Source: Pelotomaculum sp. | Lineage (GTDB): Bacteria > Bacillota > Desulfotomaculia > Desulfotomaculales > Pelotomaculaceae | Length of the DNA stretch: 64,000 bases | Direction: 5' to 3' | NCBI GenBank assembly: GCA_018435055.1 | Contig: JAHDOA010000018.1 | Coordinates: 276,699 to 340,698 of the forward strand | Shown here: positions 1 through 8,106 of the stretch, one piece after another | Position numbering within the stretch: the stretch's first letter is position 1 | Layout of the letters: every line of letters begins with the position of its first letter | Position numbers and translations under genes: made by a program | Notes under the pieces: model-generated | What the model saw: the letters and a program-made list of their open reading frames with translations, nothing else | The model's database searches: none | Told to the model about the DNA's origin: nothing

Positions 1-92
1 AGCACTTCACCAGCTGCAATTTCAAGCCTTTGAACCTTCTCCGGCATGCCGTTTTTATCCAGACCGCCCAGAATAGTGATTTTATCCAGCAT
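1..92 (-). CDS. Partial protein of unknown function (N-terminus only)
   Basis: An ATG at 92-90 opens a frame that runs off the left edge. It reads MLDKITILGGLDKNGMPEKV and continues with about ten more residues. The ATG overlaps the stop of the GTPase gene by one base (TAATG), so the two are translationally coupled and probably act together. About 30 residues are too few to name a family; the overlap is direct evidence for an operon, the function is unknown. Confidence 0.6.
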   Translation of the reverse strand, partial: MLDKITILGGLDKNGMPEKVQRLEIAAGEV

Positions 93-796
93 TAATTACC
101 TCTCCCAAAATCCACTTTTTTTATAATTCCCATCTGGTGGCTTTTGCCAATAATGGTTTCCCCGGCGCAGTAAGAACAGCTGGCCGCCGGCATAGGGTTT
201 CTCAGCTCTCTGCCGCTGATGCCCTCAAGCGGCCTGCAGTTCAAAATCTCATTCTTCAACGCCAGCGCCCCCTGGCCTGTCAGCCCGTTAAAATCTAAAA
301 TGCGGGCCTGCGGGTTCTCCATTTCGACCTTATAGCGAAACACCTCCCGCTCAGCCTGGGAAACAATATCACCCTTGGTAATAACCACAATATCCGCTGA
401 GCTTAACATCGGCCCCACTTTCCTGGGAGTATCGACACCAACCAAATTGTCGATGACGCAAACAGACAGGCAGTCATATACTGCCGGCGCACAGCGGTGA
501 CATAGTCCCGCAGTTTCCAAAACCAACACATCCGCTTTCTGGCCCTGGGCCCAGGTTTCAATTTCCTCCAGGTTGGCCACATAAAAATGGTCCGGGCAAA
601 TATAGTCACTGAGACCCACAGCCACCGGTATGCCAAGCCGGCTGTATCTCGCATCATCTGAAGTCTGCAGGCAGTCAATTTTACAAGCTGCAACCGCAAG
701 ATTGCTTCTTAACAGATGACGGATGGTGTGCACCATTACCGATGTCTTGCCCGACGAAGGCGTCCCGGCGACAATAACAAAACGCATCTTCAACAC
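92..796 (-). CDS. SIMIBI-type GTPase (CobW/HypB/UreG-like) with Cys pairs
   Basis: This 234-residue P-loop protein has a Walker A motif GTPSSGKT at residues 11-18, a G3-like ETAG near 94-97 and TKGD at 140-143 in the place of the N/TKxD guanine-specificity motif. That layout fits metallocentre-insertion or corrinoid-activation GTPases of the HypB/UreG/CobW group. Two Cys pairs stand out: C99/C102 directly after the ETAG motif and C207/C210 near the C-terminus; they may bind metal or an Fe-S cluster. It is coupled by a one-base overlap to the next gene, which leaves the window. The start is either the GTG at 796 or the ATG three codons later; neither has a strong ribosome site. Substrate and partner cannot be read from the sequence. 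Confidence 0.7.
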   Translation of the reverse strand: MLKMRFVIVAGTPSSGKTSVMVHTIRHLLRSNLAVAACKIDCLQTSDDARYSRLGIPVAVGLSDYICPDHFYVANLEEIETWAQGQKADVLVLETAGLCHRCAPAVYDCLSVCVIDNLVGVDTPRKVGPMLSSADIVVITKGDIVSQAEREVFRYKVEMENPQARILDFNGLTGQGALALKNEILNCRPLEGISGRELRNPMPAASCSYCAGETIIGKSHQMGIIKKVDFGRGN

Positions 797-1052
797 ATTC
801 TTTCGTAAATAATTTTAGTTTCATTGCTAATTGAGCTTTTTAAATTCCGGCTCCCCTCAAAAATATATTAATTAAGCAATTACCAAGCAACCAGGCCCCC
901 ACGGGCATAACTGCACATAAGAATACAAGACTAAACAATACATTTACCACGACCAATGATAAATAACTCCGCTAATTAAAAAGTATAATACATAATCTCC
1001 CTCCAGTCTATGCCTGGCCGGCAAAATTATATCGAAAATCTACATAAACCAA

Positions 1053-1090
1053 CACAGGGACACAGGGAAAGGTTCCTTGTCCCGTCCCGG
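1053..1090. repeat. GGGACA-type intergenic palindrome
   Basis: Imperfect inverted repeat built from ACAGGGA and TCCTTGTCCC words. It belongs to the same word family as the elements at 1312-1337 and 3858-3921. It lies in the 550-bp gap between the GTPase gene and the M28 gene, where I see no convincing coding frame (the 92-residue minus-strand frame at 1040-1318 has no recognisable features). Confidence 0.55.
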
Positions 1091-1302
1091 AGAAAAGCGT
1101 AATATCATCAGAGTAACAACTGCCTGTTCTTTGTTTTTCTTTTCTAGCGACAAACCTTTGTCATGCTTATAAAAATCTGTTTTTAGGACTAACCTGACCA
1201 ACAGCAACATTCGCATTGACGTGGAGCGCTGTTGGATCAAGCTGCCAAAACTGGGCTGGGTAAAATACGCAAATGATAAAAGAGAAAACTGGAGATAAGA
1301 AA

Positions 1303-1338
1303 AAAAAGATTGGAACAAGGGAGCTGTCCCTTGTCCCG
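1303..1338 (-). terminator. Repeat-derived intrinsic terminator after M28 gene
   Basis: On the minus strand a stem GGGACAAGGGA / TCCCTTGTTCC with loop CAGC is followed by AATC and a run of eight T. It sits immediately after the stop of the M28 peptidase gene. The stem is one of the GGGACAAGGGA repeats, so a mobile-looking repeat appears to serve as the terminator. Confidence 0.65.
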
Positions 1339-1345
1339 AATTCCC

Positions 1346-2527
1346 CTATTCATCGAACATCTTTACAATTTCCAGAGCCAGGCCCGCTGTATGCCCTATC
1401 TTGCTGATGTCCAACAAATCCATGGTGTCATTTACAGTGTGCGTGACCTTGCCCAGAAGTTCCATACACATGGACGTGAAGGCAAGAGTCGGAATCCCCA
1501 GCGGCCAGAAGAAGCCGTGATCGCTCTCGTAAAACGGTCCTTCGATGAAATTCCCGAACCTTTTGGCGGTCTCTGTGATCCGGGATACCAGCTCATCCGG
1601 ACATCCAAAAAACGCCGCCATCCTGTTTGCATCCTTAAATCCTATGCCGTCAATGTTGATCGCCGCGATGAGATCATCCGGCGGATACTCCTGTATGTAC
1701 AGGGCGTCCCCGGGAAACCAGCTGTCCTCACCGCCGTAGGCCACCAGCTCGATTGCCGCTTTGGTTTCCACTTCCCTGAGGTTGCGGGCCAGCAGCAGCA
1801 AAGCCGCAATCCCGGCAGCATTGTCCATGGCTCCCGGCGTTCCGGGAAATGAGTCGTAATGAGCGCATAAGAGGATCTTTTTTTCACCGTTCCCGCGCCG
1901 CCCAATCAAATTGGAACCGGTGCTCTCTCTGCTTTCAGCGACTATTTTCAGCCTGGCCGCAGAGCCGGAATTCCCCAGCAGGAGCGGTACCTCATCCCTG
2001 TGTACCGAAACCGAAGGGATGTCCAATTCGCTGTCCTGCAGCACCGGCAGCGGAATATCATAGTGACTCACCGCAATAATAGCAACCGGTCTGCTCCTAA
2101 CCAGAAGTTCGATGAAGCGGTCCTTTATCTCATCAAAATAATAACGGCGGTCGAAGTTCCTGGGCATAAAACCGCCGCGGGTGATATCACCATGCACCAG
2201 CGCGATTTTGCCGGTCAGGTCGATGTCCCGCAGGTCCTCAGCCGACGAAACCGGAACCAGTACGCCTTCGGTATCGCAGGACGGTGAATGGGTGTTCACG
2301 ATAGCAGGCACCTTTTTCCCGGCCACCGTCAGCTCGACTGATAATGCCCGCCAATCGGGACAGGGGTATTCCTGTACTGTCACTTTATACCCCGCCTGCT
2401 CCATCTCTCCGGCAATAAAATCCGCCGCCGTCCGGTTAGCCCGGGACCCTGCCGGCCGCTGCCCGATCTCCACCGAAAGCTTCTTCAGACAGCGCTCAAT
2501 ATACTCATCCTGGTTAAAGATGACCAT
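1346..2527 (-). CDS. M28 family zinc aminopeptidase
   Basis: A 393-residue metallopeptidase. The M28 zinc ligands are visible (numbered from the chosen start): H223 and the following Asp in AHYDS, D235 in DNAAG, E267 in GGEDS, D293 in NIDG and H363 near the C-terminus. A PA-like inserted region lies around residues 85-190. The frame stays open to 2686, but the ATG at 2527 is preceded by a strong AAGGAGGG ribosome site at good spacing, so I start here and treat the upstream MerR-like piece as a remnant. No signal peptide is seen, which suggests a cytoplasmic peptidase. It is monocistronic, with a repeat-derived terminator after the stop. The exact peptide substrate is unknown. Confidence 0.85.
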   Translation of the reverse strand: MVIFNQDEYIERCLKKLSVEIGQRPAGSRANRTAADFIAGEMEQAGYKVTVQEYPCPDWRALSVELTVAGKKVPAIVNTHSPSCDTEGVLVPVSSAEDLRDIDLTGKIALVHGDITRGGFMPRNFDRRYYFDEIKDRFIELLVRSRPVAIIAVSHYDIPLPVLQDSELDIPSVSVHRDEVPLLLGNSGSAARLKIVAESRESTGSNLIGRRGNGEKKILLCAHYDSFPGTPGAMDNAAGIAALLLLARNLREVETKAAIELVAYGGEDSWFPGDALYIQEYPPDDLIAAINIDGIGFKDANRMAAFFGCPDELVSRITETAKRFGNFIEGPFYESDHGFFWPLGIPTLAFTSMCMELLGKVTHTVNDTMDLLDISKIGHTAGLALEIVKMFDE

Positions 2528-2686
2528 AACAAAACCCTCCTTCACAAGATGGATTTCACCGTACACCCGGTAGCCGTTCTCCGCCCTTGGGACCGGCGGT
2601 ATGTAATCAAGTTCTTCATACAGCCTCACCGTATTCGGATGTACTCCGCATAAAGCCGCAATTTGCGATGTTTTGTAAGTTTTCAT
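2528..2686 (-). pseudogene. Truncated MerR-type DNA-binding domain fused in frame to M28
   Basis: The first 47 residues of the long frame read as the start of a MerR helix-turn-helix: KTSQIAALCGVHPNTVRLYE, then a short wing ending in GYRVY. A normal MerR protein continues with more helices, a dimerisation coiled coil and an effector domain; here all that is missing and the M28 gene begins. Because M28 has its own ribosome site inside the frame, the MerR piece is probably the stump of a deleted regulator. A true MerR-M28 fusion protein is the alternative. Confidence 0.6.
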
Positions 2687-3063
2687 TAGATTACTTCACT
2701 CTAGTTTTAATTTGACCAGGCAGATCAGCCAGAGCATTTACAGACATGCCCTCCTGCTTTTTCCCATATTTTACTGCAATACACCTGTTAAACACAATAG
2801 AACCATGAACTGTCCGTTAATTAGAGTGTTTGACTGTACTGTCAGGTTATATTATAATTCCAACATGTGTTAAAATGCTGAACCTGCTTATTACACATCT
2901 TAAGACCAGCAAAACTTATTCGCCACTAAATTTAATTCTTCCTATGAGATGGGGGCCCTAACCGGGGAATTTTGCCTCACTCCAGGCTGGGAAAGAGCGG
3001 CAGCCTACTGGCTCGTTCATCAAGTACAAATCCCTAGCTAGGATTAAAAATAATGAAAGTGAG
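2687..3063. other. Divergent intergenic region, M28/MerR to dedA
   Basis: About 375 bp separating divergent genes. The left 250 bp are AT-rich and could hold promoters. The stretch 2945-3045 is clearly GC-richer, with several CCGGGG, CCAGGCTGG and CCTAGCTAGG palindromic words; it may be a structured leader of dedA, but I could not match it to a riboswitch class. No open frame of note. Confidence 0.4.
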
Positions 3064-3741
3064 TTGTCCAACTTAACAATGTTTCACTCAATAGTTGAAC
3101 AGTTAACCCATATAGCCATTACCTTAACGGAAACTCTCGGTTACTGGGGTATCTATATCGGCATGATCATTGAAAGCTCCTGCATCCCGCTGCCGAGCGA
3201 GGCAATTATGCTGTTTGGCGGCTTCATGGTAGCTGTTGGATTGTTAAACTTCTGGATTGTTGTAGCCGCGGGGGTGCTGGGCAACCTTACCGGCTCTGTC
3301 CTCACATACTGGTTCGGCGCCAGCGGCGGCCGCGCCCTCCTGCTGAAATACGGCAGGTACGTTTTGATCAATGCGGAACACGTGGAAAAGGCGGAGCGGT
3401 GGTTTAACCGCTACGGGGACTGGACGGTTTTTTTCACCCGTAACCTGCCGGTTATCCGGACTTTTATCTCCCTGCCGGCGGGTATAGCCAGGATGAATTT
3501 CGTCAAGTTTTTTATCTATACCCTGGTAGGCTGTATACCCTGGAATATCGCTTTAACATACCTGGGTTTTAAGCTGGGGAAGAACTGGCATTGGATCGAA
3601 CCTTATTTCCGCCCGGTAAGCTATGCAATACTGGCAGCCCTTATCGCAGGCGCAGTTTGGTTCTTTGTTAAAAGTTTCCGTAACCGAAAAGAGCCACGCA
3701 AAAATAAGAGTGAGGTACTAAACCAGGCTAATCCCGATTAA
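3064..3741 (+). CDS. DedA family membrane protein
   Basis: 225 residues of the DedA (VTT/SNARE-associated) family, polytopic proteins of the cytoplasmic membrane linked to lipid-carrier flipping, envelope integrity and proton-motive-force maintenance. Family marks seen: the re-entrant loop region ESSCIPLPSEAIMLFGGFMV near residues 36-55, the YWFGASGGR stretch, FFTRNLPVIRTFISLPAGIARM around 121-142, and a C-terminal membrane helix followed by a basic tail. The start is a TTG with a weak AAAGTGAG site; an ATG five codons in has no better site. It is a single gene, opposite in direction to nearly everything else in the window. Substrate unknown. Confidence 0.88.
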   Translation: MSNLTMFHSIVEQLTHIAITLTETLGYWGIYIGMIIESSCIPLPSEAIMLFGGFMVAVGLLNFWIVVAAGVLGNLTGSVLTYWFGASGGRALLLKYGRYVLINAEHVEKAERWFNRYGDWTVFFTRNLPVIRTFISLPAGIARMNFVKFFIYTLVGCIPWNIALTYLGFKLGKNWHWIEPYFRPVSYAILAALIAGAVWFFVKSFRNRKEPRKNKSEVLNQANPD

Positions 3742-3750
3742 AAAGACAAG

Positions 3751-3774
3751 CACACAGGGACAATTCCCGTGTGT
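3751..3774. repeat. ACACAGGGA inverted repeat behind dedA
   Basis: Stem CACACAGGGA / TTCCCGTGTG with a three-base loop, 10 bp after the dedA stop. It may act as a weak terminator (only three T follow) and shares its GGGACA word with the other intergenic palindromes. Confidence 0.5.
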
Positions 3775-3857
3775 TTCCATAACATATATCAAAAAAACAG
3801 GGTCTTTTTTTGCCGGAAAGCCCCATTTTTGGCAGACATGCCGGGCCCACCAAGACT

Positions 3858-3921
3858 GGGACAAGGGACCTGTCCCCTTGTCCCGTCTCCGCGCCCTTGT
3901 GCCGGTATCCCCTTGTCCCGG
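3858..3921. repeat. Double GGGACAAGGGGAC palindrome
   Basis: Two neighbouring palindromic blocks: GGGACAAGGGACCTGTCCCC followed by TTGTCCC, then a CCCCTTGTCCCGG block. They lie between convergent dedA and the ferritin-like gene and resemble the elements at 1053-1090 and 1312-1337. Repeats of this form are typical of REP-like elements spread by Y1 (RAYT) transposases; no RAYT gene is in the window. Confidence 0.6.
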
Positions 3922-3928
3922 ACGACTA

Positions 3929-4420
3929 TTAAAGGGTGTTGTAAAGAACGCCAAATTGTGTGGCGTGCTCCAATTCATCAACCATTGCCAGGTAAAACGT
4001 ATCTCTAACCAGTTGATCTGTGGTGGAAAGCTGTACATCACGGTAAAATCCTCCAGCTTCCAGCTCGCCTTTTAAAGCCATCAGTATGCCTTCTTTGTAT
4101 GTCCGATACTGTATGGGCTGGATAGTGTACCGGGGGCTCTGTCCGGTAAAATGCCGGTACAGCCTGGTAAAGGCATCCAGATGTTCCAGTTCGTCCTGGT
4201 AGGCATGCTGGATAAACTCTCTGTGCAGGCTGTCCGGCGCTTCTCTTAACAGTCGGGAGTAAAATTCCGCCGCAGTCGCCTCATCCACTATGGAGTCGTA
4301 TATATTCCTCAGCAGTCTCCCAAAATCGTTAGGCCCAAGGAGCGGCAGTTGAGGGGTCTGAATTTTAAAAGCTGTATTACCGTTAGGAATGCCTGACCCG
4401 GGCGGCTGATGGTAATTCAT
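3929..4420 (-). CDS. Ferritin-like di-iron protein (rubrerythrin/ferritin-like fold)
   Basis: 163 residues with the ligand spacing of a four-helix di-iron carboxylate protein: E52 in helix 1, D76-E77-x-x-H80 in helix 2, E121 in helix 3 and D148-E149-x-x-H152 in helix 4. The two DELEH repeats are the signature. There is no C-terminal rubredoxin domain, so it is not a classical rubrerythrin. The first 30 residues are Pro/Gly-rich and probably disordered. Related small ferritin-like proteins in anaerobic spore formers are linked to peroxide protection or spore coats; here the role is not established. Single gene, convergent with dedA. Confidence 0.75.
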   Translation of the reverse strand: MNYHQPPGSGIPNGNTAFKIQTPQLPLLGPNDFGRLLRNIYDSIVDEATAAEFYSRLLREAPDSLHREFIQHAYQDELEHLDAFTRLYRHFTGQSPRYTIQPIQYRTYKEGILMALKGELEAGGFYRDVQLSTTDQLVRDTFYLAMVDELEHATQFGVLYNTL

Positions 4421-4561
4421 GTAATCACCCCTGAATTTAATTTATAATTCAGGGTATTATACAACCAGACAAAGTGTCCCAAAAAAAGTCGTGAAAATAA
4501 ACAACCCTTCGTACATTTATGACTTGTGGGACTTCAAAGAAATAAATAACGACATAAACAG

Positions 4562-4590
4562 TTAACCTCCCGACTAATTGGGAAGGTTAA
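4562..4590 (-). terminator. Hairpin downstream of the ligase gene
   Basis: Inverted repeat TTAACCT-CCC / GGG-AGGTTAA with an 8-base loop. It lacks a clear T tract in either direction, so it is a weak candidate for the end of the ku-ligase transcripts or simply a structured spacer. The rest of the 4421-4707 gap holds nothing recognisable. Confidence 0.4.
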
Positions 4591-4707
4591 TTATTGGCCC
4601 CCCTGTCACACTCTACATACGGATTAAGGAGTTATTGCTAACGTTCCTTTTCCCCCATGGCTTCAGGTAAGAGATAATCAATTATGACTCTGGAAACCAA
4701 ATCCTCC

Positions 4708-5664
4708 TTAATTGCCCTCGACAGCCACACACTCTTCCGGTGGTTTGTCCCGGCGTATGCCGCGGTATACCGGGTGGCGTAGGTAGCCTTCACTGGTGGT
4801 GGTGAGATAATCCACGATGCAGACCAGCATCGGCCGCACAAAGATGGTGCGCCTTCTTTCCTCCTGTGGGACCTTGACTATCTCCCGCGACAACTCAATT
4901 TTTTGCAGCGCTTCCAGCAGAGCTGCCGCTTCACGTTCACTAAAACCAGTCCCGACCTTTCCCTGGAAAACCAGATTTCCGTCCCGGTAGCCGCCCAGCA
5001 CCAGAGAACCAAGTCCCCTGCCGGAAGATCCGCGCTGATATCCGCAGATAACCAGGTCCACCTCCCTGGTATGCCTGAACTTATGCCAGTATGGTGAACG
5101 CCTGCCAGGCAGGTAGGCGCTGTCAAGTTTCTTAGCCATAACACCTTCCAGTCCTTGAGCAACACACGCGCTGTATAAATCCAGTCCGTTCTTGTGCACG
5201 TACTGAGAGATGGAAATTTCTTCAGCGCCTTGATCGACCATTTCCTCAAGCAGTCCCTTGCGCTTTTCCAACGGCAAATCCATAACACTCTTACCGCCTG
5301 AATATAGCACGTCAAAAACTATAAAAACAGCCGGACGCTCCAGGGAAGTCCGGCCGATTGTTTTGATGTTTTTCATCCTGCCCCGGGATTGGAGAGCGGC
5401 AAAGGAAGGCTTCCCTTCTTTAAAGACAACAATTTCCCCGTCAAGTATTGCCGGCGCGCTGTTAACCCTCCCGTGCAGTTTGACCAGTTCCGGAAATTTT
5501 GCGCTCAGATCAATGCCGTTCCTCGAGTACAGGACCGTAGTGTTCCCCTCCAGGTAGGACAAACAGCGGTAACCGTCCCACTTCACTTCAAAAAGATGTT
5601 CCCCGCTGTCATATGGCTTAGAGCTTGTAGCCAGCATGGGGCGAAGAAGCGGCAAGTTTTCCAT
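4708..5664 (-). CDS. ligD: ATP-dependent DNA ligase (LigD ligase domain)
   Basis: 318 residues matching the stand-alone ligase domain of bacterial NHEJ. Motif I is KWDGYR with the adenylated lysine at residue 28; DGEIVV, EGVMAK and WHKFR correspond to motifs III-V, and an OB-fold follows from about residue 205. It seals double-strand breaks held by Ku. Ku lies 294 bp upstream on the same strand, so the pair forms a minimal NHEJ module. The polymerase/primase and phosphoesterase parts found in large LigD proteins are absent here and must be encoded elsewhere, if at all. In spore formers this pathway protects the spore genome during dormancy and germination (family knowledge). Confidence 0.9.
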   Translation of the reverse strand: MENLPLLRPMLATSSKPYDSGEHLFEVKWDGYRCLSYLEGNTTVLYSRNGIDLSAKFPELVKLHGRVNSAPAILDGEIVVFKEGKPSFAALQSRGRMKNIKTIGRTSLERPAVFIVFDVLYSGGKSVMDLPLEKRKGLLEEMVDQGAEEISISQYVHKNGLDLYSACVAQGLEGVMAKKLDSAYLPGRRSPYWHKFRHTREVDLVICGYQRGSSGRGLGSLVLGGYRDGNLVFQGKVGTGFSEREAAALLEALQKIELSREIVKVPQEERRRTIFVRPMLVCIVDYLTTTSEGYLRHPVYRGIRRDKPPEECVAVEGN

Positions 5665-5877
5665 AGTACTTTTTAAGCCTCCGGGTTAACTGTTTCAGGC
5701 AAATCACAGCACCGCACTGGCACGCGACACAGCGATGAATCTGGAACTTCAGCACAAGTTTGGGGGATAACTCCCTCCCTGCAAACCGTGGGATTAATGT
5801 AACTCCAGTGCTATTTGACGGGATTAAAACCGCCCAGCTTTTGTCGCAGGAAGAGGATTACACTAATGAGATTAACG

Positions 5878-5950
5878 GGCACACCTCTCTCACAAGCATT
5901 TCTGCATGCAAGGTAATGTCCCCCGATTGGAAATACCGGGTGGTATCATA
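5878..5950. repeat. ACACCTC...GCATTTCTGCATGC...AATGTCCCC repeat, copy 1
   Basis: Intergenic element between ku and the ligase gene. It shares the words CACACCTC, AAGCATTTCTGCATGC and AATGTCCCC in the same order and spacing with 57668-57730. Its ACACCTC end is the complement of the GAGGTGT end of the elements inside the spoIIIA operon, so all are one dispersed family. The rest of the 294-bp gap has no gene. Confidence 0.65.
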
Positions 5951-5958
5951 GTAAATAC

Positions 5959-6852
5959 TTATGATGTTTTTCTGCGGGCACGGGTTTTTGCTGCCTTTAA
6001 TTCTACATCAGCGGCAGCATCCGCAGGCTTGTTCCCCTTTGGCGCCTTTTTCTGTTCTCTTTCTTCCTTGGCCAGGTTGATACTGGCTTTCAGAGCCTCC
6101 ATGAGGTCGACAACTTTACCGCTTTCCGGCCTGGCGGGAGTTGCTATCACTTCTCCGGCTATTTTCGCCTGGATTTTTTCCATCAGGCTCTGCCTGTATG
6201 TGTCGGTGTATTTTTCAGGCTGGAATTTCGCCGACAGGCTGTTGATCAGGTTTACCGCCATTTTAACTTCGTTATCGTGCAGGCTGACCTGGTAACCCAA
6301 TTCGGTCAGCGCGCCGGGATGCCTGATCTCGTCCGGATAATGCATGGCGCTCATCACAATGGTACCGCCGCTGACCCTGATCGCCGCCAGGCTCTCGCGG
6401 CTGCGGATCATCACCCTGGCTATGGCTACCTTGCCGGTCTGATCCATAGCCCTTTTCAATAGTTCGTACACCTTGGCCCCCCCGTCGCCCGGCGCCAGGT
6501 AATATGATTTTTCGTAATAGACCGGGTCAATCTCAGAGAGGTCGACAAAATCCAGGATTTCAATGTTTTTTCCCGGACCGTTCGCCGCGCCATGGGCAAA
6601 GTCTTCATCCTCAAGGATTACATACTTGCCTTTTTCATATTCATACCCGCGCACGATGTCGTCCATGGCTACCTCTGTCTGGCAGTATGGACAATATTTC
6701 CTGTACTGCACAGGGTTTTTACATTTTTTATGAAGGTAATTAAACCTGATGTCTTTCTGCTCGGTTGCGGCGTAAAGTTTAACCGGCACGTAAACCAGAC
6801 CAAAACTTATGGCGCCTTTCCACATGGAGCGCATCATTTCACCCCAAATCAT
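5959..6852 (-). CDS. ku: Ku DNA end-binding protein
   Basis: 297-residue bacterial Ku, the homodimeric ring that loads on double-strand DNA ends and recruits the NHEJ ligase. The hallmark N-terminus MWKGAISFGLVYVPVKLY starts at about residue 10, and the beta-barrel core runs to about residue 240. The Ala/Lys-rich tail from about 255 is the extended C-terminus seen in many bacterial Ku proteins, with a role in DNA binding and ligase stimulation. A CxxC-type cluster (C39, C51, C54) is present near residues 39-54. The start is either the ATG at 6852 or one of two adjacent ATGs after a GGGGTGA site; the latter pair is closer to the conserved core. Confidence 0.92.
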   Translation of the reverse strand: MIWGEMMRSMWKGAISFGLVYVPVKLYAATEQKDIRFNYLHKKCKNPVQYRKYCPYCQTEVAMDDIVRGYEYEKGKYVILEDEDFAHGAANGPGKNIEILDFVDLSEIDPVYYEKSYYLAPGDGGAKVYELLKRAMDQTGKVAIARVMIRSRESLAAIRVSGGTIVMSAMHYPDEIRHPGALTELGYQVSLHDNEVKMAVNLINSLSAKFQPEKYTDTYRQSLMEKIQAKIAGEVIATPARPESGKVVDLMEALKASINLAKEEREQKKAPKGNKPADAAADVELKAAKTRARRKTS

Positions 6853-6906
6853 TTTGCTATATTTACACTATTATTTCCTTCGCCGGCAAAGTAATGCGGC
6901 TGTGGC

Positions 6907-6940
6907 AAAAAGTAAACCCGGGTTTTTTAGATACCCGGGT
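6907..6940 (-). terminator. Intrinsic terminator after gerW
   Basis: Minus-strand stem ACCCGGGT / ACCCGGGTT with an A-rich loop, followed by TTACTTTTT. It lies 9 bp past the gerW stop and closes the ytfI-gerW unit. Confidence 0.75.
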
Positions 6941-6948
6941 GTAGTTTA

Positions 6949-7404
6949 TCAGGATAATACCGGAGGCGCGGCGCCCGGCGCCTGCGGCGCGGTCTGTGTT
7001 TGCGTCTTGTCCCCGCCGCCTCCGAACATGGATTGGATCTGTGCAATTACCTGCGGCGCAACATCTATTAACCGGTCATATATGGCGTTCCCATCTACCG
7101 GAAGCAGGCGGATCTGTCCGTTGCCCGCTACCAGGAAACCAATAGGCTTTACAGATACACCTGCCCCGCTGCCGCCGCCAAAAGCCGGCATCTGGGACTC
7201 CTTACCTTTTTCCCCGCGGGTGGCGCTGATTTCAAACTCGCCGCCGCCGGCGGCAAAACCGCAGGCTACACGGGAAATTGGAATTATCACGGTACCGTCC
7301 GGAGCTTCAACCGGATCCCCGACTACAGTGTTCACGTCTACCATTTCTTTAATGCTTTCCATCGCCGTTTTCATTAAACCTTCTATCGGATGCTGCTCAG
7401 GCAA
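6949..7404 (-). CDS. gerW: GerW/YtfJ family sporulation protein
   Basis: 151 residues of the YtfJ (GerW) family. In B. subtilis the homologue is a forespore protein needed for germination responses. Family features: the N-terminal MKTAMESIKEMVDVNTVVG segment, GTVIIPISRVACGFAAGGGE near residues 38-57, a Gly-rich central part and VKPIGFLVAGNGQIRLLPVD near 85-104. The C-terminal tail from 128 is Gly/Pro/Gln-rich and low complexity. The start is TTG with a GGTGGGTGA site. It follows ytfI by 18 bp, the same pair order as in B. subtilis, which supports both calls. Confidence 0.9.
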   Translation of the reverse strand: MPEQHPIEGLMKTAMESIKEMVDVNTVVGDPVEAPDGTVIIPISRVACGFAAGGGEFEISATRGEKGKESQMPAFGGGSGAGVSVKPIGFLVAGNGQIRLLPVDGNAIYDRLIDVAPQVIAQIQSMFGGGGDKTQTQTAPQAPGAAPPVLS

Positions 7405-7422
7405 GCCATATCACCCACCTTT

Positions 7423-8106
7423 TCATTTTAATCTTATTGCCAGAGCCTTAAGACTTGTGAAGATAATATAGCCAAATCTTACTTCAAATATGCAATCGAG
7501 ACTGGTGTTAAAACAGGCCGTTTTAAAATTCGGCTTGACATTTATGACTGGATTTGCCTCACCGGCTGTAAACATACGGTAAACATAACTAAAAACAAAA
7601 CCCTTTAATCCCCAGGCCGTGCCCGTTAAGATTCCGGTCTGGGAAGGTTCTGCCATGCCTATTTCAGTACACCAGCAAAAACGTCTAAGTTTAATATGCT
7701 TGAGCAGGTATCGCACCACGGGGTAATATTTTTTAATCTTTAAAATCGCCCAGTATAAAATATTAAATAAATTGGCCACCCCGGTGAGTTGGAATCTTTT
7801 TTTTTCTTTTGCTATCAGCCTGTCGCCCTTCCCCCTTATTTCTGTCTGAATTTTATAAGCGGGCTGCGGCCATAGCAGCGGTCTTAGTCCCGGCTGCTTT
7901 TTTTTCTGTTGCTTATCTAATGCCTGTGTTTTCATGACCGGTATTTCCAGCTTATAATGAATAAAACCACGCCAGAGTGTTAAATCAAGCGCGAAATGAT
8001 CATTCCTTCCCTGTTTCCGGTAACGCAGCCGCATGGTTATATTTGTGAGAAAAATGACAAGTAGAAAGATTGTAGCGATTATGACCAGTAGATATGCCCT
8101 GCCCAC
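7423..8106 (-). CDS. ytfI: DUF2953 membrane-anchored protein (YtfI)
   Basis: 227 residues. A single N-terminal transmembrane helix (about residues 5-24) is followed by a basic, probably peripheral region. Length, architecture and the position immediately upstream of gerW match DUF2953/YtfI, a sporulation-associated protein of unknown biochemistry. The GTG start at 8106 has a good GGGAGGG site eight bases upstream. Lys/Arg are abundant in the middle third, consistent with a membrane-surface or nucleic-acid-facing domain. Function is inferred only from family and neighbour. Confidence 0.75.
   Translation of the reverse strand: MGRAYLLVIIATIFLLVIFLTNITMRLRYRKQGRNDHFALDLTLWRGFIHYKLEIPVMKTQALDKQQKKKQPGLRPLLWPQPAYKIQTEIRGKGDRLIAKEKKRFQLTGVANLFNILYWAILKIKKYYPVVRYLLKHIKLRRFCWCTEIGMAEPSQTGILTGTAWGLKGFVFSYVYRMFTAGEANPVINVKPNFKTACFNTSLDCIFEVRFGYIIFTSLKALAIRLK

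Noticed and set aside
1040..1318. 92-residue minus-strand frame in the gap before the M28 gene
   Set aside because: Composed of repeat and low-complexity sequence, no ribosome site, no recognisable features.
4638..4841. 67-residue frame at the end of the ligase gene
   Set aside because: Reads the ligase C-terminus in another frame; no start signal.
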